Source: Bacteroidota bacterium
GTDB taxonomy: Bacteria > Bacteroidota > Bacteroidia > Chitinophagales > Chitinophagaceae
Assembly: GCA_947461985.1 (NCBI GenBank)
Contig: CANHNT010000134.1
Coordinates: forward strand, 1 to 5,647
Direction: 5' to 3'
Length of the DNA stretch: 5,647 nt
Made by a program: the position numbers and the translations under genes. The notes beneath the pieces were generated by a model. It made no database searches. It saw only the letters and a list, made by a program, of their open reading frames with translations, and was not told where the DNA came from. Position 1 is the stretch's first letter; each line of letters begins with the position of its first letter. Below, piece after piece: positions 1-4,463 of the stretch.

Positions 1-113
1 TAGAACTTCGTGTAAACGAAGCTAGACCTAAAACTGAAGGTACTGGTGGTGGCTATTCAAATAACAACAGAAGCCGTAGTGGCGGTGGAGGCTATAACAA
101 AAGAGAATATTAA
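1..113 (+). CDS. RRM-type RNA-binding protein, C-terminal end (5' truncated by window)
   Basis: The reading frame starts at base 3 and stops with TAA at 111-113, leaving 36 residues. The first visible residues, ELRVNEARPK, match the last beta strand and exit of a single RNA recognition motif in the small bacterial RRM proteins, where a phrase like L.VNEARP closes the domain. The rest is a low-complexity tail rich in Gly, Asn, Arg, Ser and Tyr, with two Gly-Gly-Gly-Tyr type blocks, ending in NKREY. Family members are usually around 80-120 residues, bind single-stranded RNA in the cytoplasm and are common in Bacteroidota and Cyanobacteria. The RNP1 and RNP2 motifs would lie upstream of the window and cannot be checked. 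A terminator 23 bases after the stop closes the transcript. The family call rests on the short domain end and the tail composition. Confidence 0.8.
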   Translation, partial: ELRVNEARPKTEGTGGGYSNNNRSRSGGGGYNKREY

Positions 114-135
114 TAATATCTTTTATATAGAACTT

Positions 136-168
136 AAAAACATCCCGAATTTCGGGATGTTTTTTTTA
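136..168 (+). terminator. Rho-independent terminator after the RRM gene
   Basis: CATCCCGA (141-148) pairs with TCGGGATG (152-159) around a 3-base loop, giving an 8-bp GC-containing stem. An A5 run precedes it (136-140) and a run of eight T follows (160-167). The A and T runs can extend the stem, so the element could also work on the opposite strand, although no gene on that strand is seen here. It is the strongest terminator in the window. Confidence 0.9.
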
Positions 169-250
169 TGTCTAAAATTTTGTTAAAGTAAATTATATGA
201 TAAACTATCCTTTCATTGACACGTCAGAGAAGTATAAAAATTATATAAAA

Positions 251-622
251 ATGAAAAGTTTAAAATTAGCAACAGGAATCGTTTTAGTAGCATGTATGTT
301 TTTGTTAAATATAAATGCGGATGCACAACAAAGAGGTAGAGGTCGTTCTCCTCAAAATGAAAGAAATGACCAATATGAAAATAATGAAGGTAACAGACGA
401 AATGATAGAGAGGATGTTTATGAAAACAGAAATCAATATCAAAACAGAGGACATCATTATGGAAACAGAAGAAATTATCAACGATACAATGATAATAGAA
501 ACTCATATTGCAACCAAAATTCTTACCGCTCAAACTGCAATCACAAAAGATATAGAAGAATGCCATCTATTTGTCGTCGTTCAATGATATCAATAAGACC
601 TCGAGTGCATATTCAATTTTAA
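251..622 (+). CDS. Small exported Asn/Arg/Tyr-rich protein of unknown function
   Basis: The protein has 123 residues. The ATG at 251 is chosen because it places a signal peptide at the N-terminus: Lys2 and Lys5, a hydrophobic stretch about 6-21, then Ala-Asp-Ala followed by QQ, giving a likely signal peptidase I cut after Ala25. An in-frame ATG at 197 would bury this signal behind 18 polar residues. The mature part (26-103) is low complexity: Asn, Arg, Gln and Tyr dominate, with acidic residues confined mostly to 37-58 and a strongly basic second half. Cys87, Cys96 and Cys108 are the only cysteines after the signal. The last 20 residues are less repetitive and end in PRVHIQF. The gene stands alone between two terminators, so it should have its own promoter, but I could not identify one. 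I recognise no family. A periplasmic, surface or secreted location is inferred from the signal peptide only. Confidence 0.75.
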   Translation: MKSLKLATGIVLVACMFLLNINADAQQRGRGRSPQNERNDQYENNEGNRRNDREDVYENRNQYQNRGHHYGNRRNYQRYNDNRNSYCNQNSYRSNCNHKRYRRMPSICRRSMISIRPRVHIQF

Positions 623-650
623 GTAGAATTTTGTTTGTAATACGATTAAT

Positions 651-683
651 AAATGACTTCATTAATTTGAGGTCATTTTTTTT
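651..683 (+). terminator. Rho-independent terminator after the exported-protein gene
   Basis: AAATGACTTCA (651-661) pairs with TGAGGTCATTT (668-678) through 11 bp with one T-G wobble and a 6-base loop. It runs into a tract of eight T (676-683). It lies 28 bases after the stop at 622 and separates this gene from murF. Confidence 0.85.
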
Positions 684-719
684 ATTTTGATAATAGAATA
701 AATTAGTAAAAAGACAATC

Positions 720-735
720 TATATTTTTATATTTA
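720..735 (+). promoter_or_regulatory. Candidate -7 boxes for the murF-galE transcript (weak)
   Basis: Because a terminator ends at 683 and murF starts at 740, a murF promoter should lie between them. Two sequences resemble the Bacteroidota -7 box TAnnTTTG, each lacking only the final G: TATATTTT at 720-727 and TATATTTA at 728-735. Neither has a clear TTG -33 element at the usual spacing. Both are so close to the ATG that the leader would be very short or absent. In DNA this AT-rich such matches arise easily by chance. Confidence 0.25.
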
Positions 736-739
736 CACT

Positions 740-2017
740 ATGAATATTGAAGAGCTCTATAAAATTTATTTAGCATATCCATCTGTGCAAACAGATACAA
801 GAAAATTACAAACAGGTGATATTTATTTTGCATTAAAAGGAGACAACTTTAATGGAAATCATTTTGTAAAACAAGCTTTTGAAAAAGGAGCAAATTATTG
901 TGTGGTGGATGAAAATGAATTTAAAATAAATGATAAGTGTATTTTAGTAGAAGATGTTTTAATTTGTTTACAAGCATTAGCTACACATCACAGAAAACAA
1001 TTTTCAATCCCTTTTATAGCTATTACTGGTAGCAATGGCAAAACAACCACCAAGGAGTTAATGATGGTTGTCTTGTCGTCGCAGTTTAAAACCTATGCTA
1101 CAGAAGGAAATTTAAATAATCATATTGGAGTGCCTTTAACGATATTAAAAATAAAGCAAGATGCACAAATGGCTATCATCGAAATGGGTGCTAATCACCA
1201 AAAAGAAATAGAATTTTACTGCAAAATTGCATTACCAACACACGCATTAATAAACAATTGTGGCAAGGCTCATTTAGAAGGTTTTGGGGGGATTGAAGGC
1301 GTAAAAAAAGGGAAAGGGGAGTTGTATCAATTTATTCGAGAAAATAATGGAATCGTTTTTAGAAATACTGATTTAGGCTATTTAGATGAGATGAGTATTG
1401 GTATCGAAAAGCAAATTACATATGGTTCACAACAAGGAGATTATATTGGAAAATCATTTACAGATAATTCATTTTTGCAAGTGGCTATTTTAACTCCAGG
1501 CATGGAATGTTCAATTCATACACAATTAGTGGGTGAATATAATTTGGCAAATGTGCTAGGGGCTGTTGCAGTTGGTAGCACATTTAATATTGATATCAAT
1601 GACATAAAAAAATCAATAGAAGAATATTCGCCTTCAAATTCTCGTTCTCAATTAATGAAAATAGGAACGAATACCATTATTTTAGATGCATACAATGCCA
1701 ATCCAACGAGCATGGTTTCGGCCATTAATAATTTTGCTCAATTAGATTATCCAAATAAAATAATTATGATTGGAGCCATGATGGAATTAGGTGATGAAAG
1801 CATTGCCGAACATCAAAAAATAATAGAATTGTTAGCGCAAACAAATTGGAAGAAAGTTGTTTTGGTAGGGGGAAATTTTAATGTTGTTAAACACTCCTTC
1901 AAATATTTTGAAAATTCAACTTTGGCACAAAAGTGGTTCAATGAACGTGCATTTGAAAATACTGCTTTTTTAATAAAAGGTTCAAGAGCATTTCAAATGG
2001 AAAAAATTATTAATTAA
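740..2017 (+). CDS. murF: MurF, UDP-N-acetylmuramoyl-tripeptide--D-alanyl-D-alanine ligase
   Basis: This cytoplasmic ATP-dependent ligase adds D-Ala-D-Ala to UDP-MurNAc-tripeptide, completing the peptidoglycan pentapeptide precursor. The 425 residues show all three Mur ligase domains. The N-terminal substrate domain (about 1-88) includes DTRKLQTGDIYFALKG. The central ATPase domain has the P-loop TGSNGKTTTKE (96-106), EMGAN (148-152) and the Mg-site region NNCGKAHLEGFGG (172-184) followed by KGKGE. The C-terminal domain has GEYNLANVLGA (265-275), SNSRSQ (299-304), DAYNANP (316-322), MELGDES (348-354) and a closing KGSRAFQMEKI (413-423). The length is usual for the family and no key motif is missing. 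The ATG at 740 begins directly at the conserved N-terminus. galE follows after 19 bases, so the two are probably one operon. In many Bacteroidota murF follows gldJ; here it follows an unrelated exported-protein gene and a terminator. Confidence 0.97.
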   Translation: MNIEELYKIYLAYPSVQTDTRKLQTGDIYFALKGDNFNGNHFVKQAFEKGANYCVVDENEFKINDKCILVEDVLICLQALATHHRKQFSIPFIAITGSNGKTTTKELMMVVLSSQFKTYATEGNLNNHIGVPLTILKIKQDAQMAIIEMGANHQKEIEFYCKIALPTHALINNCGKAHLEGFGGIEGVKKGKGELYQFIRENNGIVFRNTDLGYLDEMSIGIEKQITYGSQQGDYIGKSFTDNSFLQVAILTPGMECSIHTQLVGEYNLANVLGAVAVGSTFNIDINDIKKSIEEYSPSNSRSQLMKIGTNTIILDAYNANPTSMVSAINNFAQLDYPNKIIMIGAMMELGDESIAEHQKIIELLAQTNWKKVVLVGGNFNVVKHSFKYFENSTLAQKWFNERAFENTAFLIKGSRAFQMEKIIN

Positions 2018-2036
2018 TAAAATATTTTAATAGGTT

Positions 2037-3062
2037 ATGTCAAAAATTTTGGTAACAGGAGGGGCAGGATATATAGGCTCACACACAATTGTAGATTTAA
2101 TAGAAAACGGATTTGATATAATATGTATTGATAACTTTTCTCGTTCTTTAGCATCTTCTTTAGACGGTATTAAAGCAATTACAGGCAAAGAAATAAAAAA
2201 TTATTGTATAGATTTATGCGATTATCAAGACACTAAAAATGTATTTGAAGAAAATAAAGACATTGTTGGAGTAATCCATTTTGCAGCATTTAAAGCGGTA
2301 GGTGAAAGTGTTGAAAAACCCTTAATGTATTATGAAAATAATATGTATTCTTTATTGAATGTGCTAAAATGCATTCAGGATTATCATGTTTCTAGCTTTG
2401 TGTTCTCCTCATCATGTTCGGTTTATGGAAATGTCGATACATTGCCAGTAACAGAAGATACACCTTTATCGAACCCAGAATGCGCTTATGCCGCCACCAA
2501 ACAAATGGGTGAGCAAGTCATTAAAGACTTTTCCAGAGTAAACGATGCGAAATCTATTTTATTAAGATATTTCAATCCAGTGGGTGCACATACATCTGGA
2601 TTAATAGGAGAAGTTCCGTTCGACAGACCCAATAATTTAATCCCCGTGATTACACAAACTGCAATTGGACAAATAGAAAAAATGTACGTTTGGGGAAATG
2701 ATTATGATACTCGTGATGGTTCATGCATTCGAGATTATATACATGTTATGGATATTGCCAATGCGCATACAAAAGCTCTACAATATTTAATTGAAGCAAA
2801 ACATGAAACAAATTGTGAAACACTCAATCTTGGATCAGGTAATGGAGTTTCAGTTTTAGAGGCTATAAACTCCTTTGAAAAAGTAAGTGGGGTAAACCTA
2901 TATTATGAAATAGGACCAAGAAGAGCAGGAGATGTAGTTGCTATTTATGCGAACAACGCTTTGTGTAAAAGTAAATTAGGGTGGAATCCTACATTTTCGA
3001 TAGATGAAATGTTAGCTACCGCTTGGAAATGGCAACTCGTTTTAGCTAGTAAAAACAAATAA
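2037..3062 (+). CDS. galE: GalE, UDP-glucose 4-epimerase (possibly also UDP-GlcNAc)
   Basis: This NAD-dependent short-chain dehydrogenase/reductase-type epimerase interconverts UDP-glucose and UDP-galactose in the cytoplasm, feeding surface polysaccharide synthesis and galactose use. The 341 residues fit the family. The Rossmann motif TGGAGYIGSH is at 7-16 and IDNFSRS, which contacts the NAD ribose side, is near 31-37. The catalytic set is Ser126 (in SSSCSVYG), Tyr151 and Lys155 (YAATK), equivalent by spacing to E. coli Ser124, Tyr149 and Lys153. Substrate-side motifs are RYFNPVGAH (177-185), NNLIPVI (199-205), DTRDGSCIRDYIHV (224-237) and PRRAGDVVAIYA (294-305). Ile303 aligns with the E. coli Tyr299 gate residue, which in the human enzyme is Cys307, so N-acetylated sugars may also be accepted; that is inference. 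The start 19 bases after murF suggests cotranscription and an envelope role. No conventional terminator follows, only an A/T-only hairpin. Confidence 0.93.
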   Translation: MSKILVTGGAGYIGSHTIVDLIENGFDIICIDNFSRSLASSLDGIKAITGKEIKNYCIDLCDYQDTKNVFEENKDIVGVIHFAAFKAVGESVEKPLMYYENNMYSLLNVLKCIQDYHVSSFVFSSSCSVYGNVDTLPVTEDTPLSNPECAYAATKQMGEQVIKDFSRVNDAKSILLRYFNPVGAHTSGLIGEVPFDRPNNLIPVITQTAIGQIEKMYVWGNDYDTRDGSCIRDYIHVMDIANAHTKALQYLIEAKHETNCETLNLGSGNGVSVLEAINSFEKVSGVNLYYEIGPRRAGDVVAIYANNALCKSKLGWNPTFSIDEMLATAWKWQLVLASKNK

Positions 3063-3065
3063 AAT

Positions 3066-3086
3066 AAAAAAAATATGTTTTTTTTT
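3066..3086 (+). terminator. A-tract/T-tract hairpin after galE, possible weak terminator
   Basis: Four bases after the galE stop, A8 (3066-3073) faces T9 (3078-3086) across a TATG loop. RNA from this stretch could form an all A-U stem ending in a U tract. It has no G-C pairs, so termination would be weak. The same tracts sit just upstream of the promoter at 3074-3104 and may instead act as stiff or bent DNA there. Confidence 0.3.
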
Positions 3087-3104
3087 CAAAAAAGACTATA
3101 TTTG
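3074..3104 (+). promoter_or_regulatory. Bacteroidota-type promoter (TATATTTG -7 box)
   Basis: TATATTTG at 3097-3104 is an exact match to the TAnnTTTG -7 consensus described for the primary sigma factor of Bacteroidota. A partial -33 element, TATG at 3074-3077 (consensus TTTG or TTG), lies 19 bases upstream, a normal spacing for this phylum. Transcription would start near 3110, giving a leader of roughly 100 bases before the small ORF at 3208. It is the only exact -7 match I found in the intergenic regions. Confidence 0.6.
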
Positions 3105-3107
3105 TTC

Positions 3108-3207
3108 TGCATAAGATAAATTATATAGAATATCCTACTAAGTATTCACATAGATTAGTATTATGCGTTAGTATGATACAAGTCTATTTTTTAAAATAAT
3201 TTATAAA
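3108..3207 (+). other. Leader RNA region with possible nested pairing
   Basis: This stretch lies between the predicted transcription start near 3110 and the ATG at 3208. TGCATAA (3108-3114) can pair with TTATGCG (3161-3167), with one T-G wobble. TACTAA (3136-3141) can pair with TTAGTA (3155-3160). The two 3' strands abut, so the helices could stack. A second TTAGTA at 3168-3173 offers an alternative partner for TACTAA, so two exclusive folds are possible. Both helices are short and AT-rich, and the outer 5' strand begins slightly before the estimated start site. I cannot match the region to a known riboswitch or small RNA family. Two very short ORFs, ATG-CGT-TAG (3163) and an 8-codon ORF (3173-3199), lie inside it. 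Confidence 0.3.
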
Positions 3208-3342
3208 ATGAGATTTGGTCAAGTTATTAGTGTTAAACGTTCAAAAGGAATTTTACCTTTCAAAAATTTATTAAAAAAGAAAAGAAGTACTAGGCGCAAA
3301 AAAAGTGCTTGGAATAAATTATTATCTTTTTTTAGCTTTTAA
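3208..3342 (+). CDS. Hypothetical 44-residue, highly basic small protein
   Basis: The ORF runs from ATG at 3208 to TAA at 3340-3342. It encodes 44 residues with 9 Lys, 5 Arg and no acidic residue, a net charge near +14. The core KKKRSTRRKK (23-32) is a dense basic patch. It is followed by SAWNKLLSFFSF, a hydrophobic C-terminal end. There is no signal peptide. Support for a real gene comes from the promoter with an exact -7 box about 100 bases upstream and the A-rich stretch before the ATG, which is typical of starts in this window. No Shine-Dalgarno motif is seen. It does not look like ribosomal protein bL34, bL36 or another small basic ribosomal protein that I recognise. Nucleic-acid or membrane binding would suit the charge pattern, but that is speculation. 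The alternative is that the transcript acts as RNA and the ORF is incidental. Confidence 0.5.
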   Translation: MRFGQVISVKRSKGILPFKNLLKKKRSTRRKKSAWNKLLSFFSF

Positions 3343-3364
3343 TTAATAATTTAAGGGTTTTCAA

Positions 3365-3385
3365 GTAAGTAAAATTTTTGCTTAC
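3365..3385. repeat. Inverted repeat / hairpin upstream of the ACMSD gene
   Basis: GTAAGTAA (3365-3372) pairs with TTGCTTAC (3378-3385) through 8 bp including one T-G wobble, with a 5-base A/T loop. There is no T tract after it, so it is not a typical intrinsic terminator for the small ORF ending at 3342. Its right arm covers the TTTG (3377-3380) that could serve as the -33 element of the next gene, so it could be an operator or an RNA 3'-end stabilising hairpin. Confidence 0.4.
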
Positions 3386-3405
3386 ACAAATATGTAATAT
3401 TTTCG
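3377..3405 (+). promoter_or_regulatory. Candidate promoter for the ACMSD gene
   Basis: TTTG (3377-3380) is followed after 17 bases by TATTTTCG (3398-3405), one mismatch from the Bacteroidota TAnnTTTG -7 box. Transcription would begin near 3411, giving a leader of only about 13 bases before the ATG at 3424. The match is imperfect and the region is very AT-rich, so confidence is modest. Confidence 0.35.
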
Positions 3406-3423
3406 CTTTCTAAAGCAAGAAAG

Positions 3424-4413
3424 ATGAAAAAAATTGACATACACACCCATATCATGCCCGAAAAAATTCCAAATTGGTTCGAGAAATTTGGATATGGCGA
3501 TTTTATTCATTTAGACCATCACAAACCTTGTTGTGCAAGAATGATGAAAGGAGATAAATTCTTTCGTGAAATTGAAAGTAATTGTTGGGAGCCTAAAGAT
3601 AGAATAATTGATATGTCGGCAACTGATGTTGATATTCAAGTACTTTCAACCATTCCAGTATTATTTAACTATTGGGCAAAACCTTCCGAAGGTTTAGAAA
3701 CAGCTCGTTTTTTAAATGATCATATTTGTAGTTGTGTTACAAACCATCCAGACAAATTTATAGGATTAGGCACTGTTCCTTTGCAAGATATTGATTTGGC
3801 TATTAAAGAAATGGAGCGCTGCATTAAGGAATTAAAAATGCCAGGTATTGAGATTGGTTCAAACATTAATCAATTAAATTTAAGCGATAAAAAATTTGAT
3901 CCATTTTGGGAAGCAGCACAAGACTTAAATTGTAGTATTTTTATTCATCCTTGGGAAATGATGGGTGAAAATGAAATGATGAAATATTGGTTGCCATGGT
4001 TAGTTGGTATGCCTGCCGAAACGGCCAGAGCCATTTGCAGTTTAATATTTGGCGGAGTTATGGAAAAATATCCGAATTTAAAATTTGCATTTGCACATGG
4101 TGGGGGTTCTTTTCCTGCAACTGTTGGCAGAGTAGAGCATGGTTGGAAAGTTCGACCCGATTTATGTGCAATTGATAATCCCGTAAATCCAAGAGACTAC
4201 TTAGGAAAGTTTTGGGTAGATAGCCTTGTTCATGATGAAGTATCATTTGATGTATTACTTAAAACTGTTGGAGCAGACAAAATTTGTGTAGGGAGTGATT
4301 ACCCTTTTCCTTTAGGAGAACATCGACCTGGTGAATTGGTTGAAAGCATGGATATGTCAGTTGAAACCAAGCAAAAAATCATGTTTAAAAATGCTATGAA
4401 CTGGTTGAAATAA
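3424..4413 (+). CDS. 2-amino-3-carboxymuconate-6-semialdehyde decarboxylase (ACMSD), amidohydrolase superfamily
   Basis: ACMSD decarboxylates 2-amino-3-carboxymuconate 6-semialdehyde to 2-aminomuconate semialdehyde. This sends tryptophan/3-hydroxyanthranilate carbon toward breakdown and away from quinolinate and NAD. The 329 residues form a metal-dependent TIM-barrel amidohydrolase closely resembling the vertebrate enzyme along its length. Zn ligands are His7 and His9 (DIHTH), His175 (HPW) and Asp292 (GSDYPFPLGE), and the catalytic His225 starts in AHGGG. Arg48 in the FRE...NCW segment matches the human substrate-binding Arg47. The blocks ALSTxPV-like LSTIPVLFNYWAKP (74-87), KYWLPWLVGMPAET (187-200) and RPDLCAIDNPVNP (244-256) are diagnostic of ACMSD over other members of the family. 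The ATG at 3424 gives the expected N-terminus. No kynurenine-pathway gene adjoins it. mltG begins 50 bases downstream with no terminator between, so read-through is likely. Acting on a related muconate semialdehyde is possible. Confidence 0.93.
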   Translation: MKKIDIHTHIMPEKIPNWFEKFGYGDFIHLDHHKPCCARMMKGDKFFREIESNCWEPKDRIIDMSATDVDIQVLSTIPVLFNYWAKPSEGLETARFLNDHICSCVTNHPDKFIGLGTVPLQDIDLAIKEMERCIKELKMPGIEIGSNINQLNLSDKKFDPFWEAAQDLNCSIFIHPWEMMGENEMMKYWLPWLVGMPAETARAICSLIFGGVMEKYPNLKFAFAHGGGSFPATVGRVEHGWKVRPDLCAIDNPVNPRDYLGKFWVDSLVHDEVSFDVLLKTVGADKICVGSDYPFPLGEHRPGELVESMDMSVETKQKIMFKNAMNWLK

Positions 4414-4463
4414 TAACAACAATGAATATTAAATAATTACCAATCCAAATACTATTTTCAATT

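Noticed and set aside
216..246. TTGACA at 216-221 with TATAAA or TTATAT downstream, resembling an E. coli sigma-70 promoter
   Set aside because: The spacings are 11 and 19 bases, and Bacteroidota primary sigma factors use a different -7 box. No TAnnTTTG is found nearby.
197..250. In-frame upstream ATG at 197 for the exported protein
   Set aside because: It adds 18 polar residues ahead of a normal signal peptide that begins exactly at the ATG at 251.
213..587. Long open frames overlapping the exported-protein gene: one on the minus strand (213-566) and one in another + frame (315-587)
   Set aside because: They arise from the skewed, repetitive codons of the real gene. The minus-strand product is a Phe/His/Cys-rich oddity and the + frame product a Met/Ile/Glu-rich one. 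Neither has a credible start context or domain.
3298..3333. Complementary AAAAAAAG (3298-3305) and CTTTTTTT (3326-3333) near the end of the 44-codon ORF, as a possible terminator
   Set aside because: The stem has one G-C pair and a 20-base loop, and the T run is part of the stem rather than following it. Lys and Phe codons explain both runs.
3987..4246. Overlapping 62-residue frames on both strands inside the ACMSD gene, and a minus-strand 64-residue frame inside mltG (4952-5146)
   Set aside because: They are fully contained within strongly conserved genes and show no recognisable protein features.
4426..4440. ATG-led 4-codon ORF between the ACMSD gene and mltG
   Set aside because: It is too short and lacks any supporting signal; it is expected by chance in AT-rich DNA.
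4453..4460. TATTTTCA just before mltG as a separate promoter
   Set aside because: It matches the -7 box poorly, has no -33 element at a workable distance, and lies only 4 bases before the ATG.
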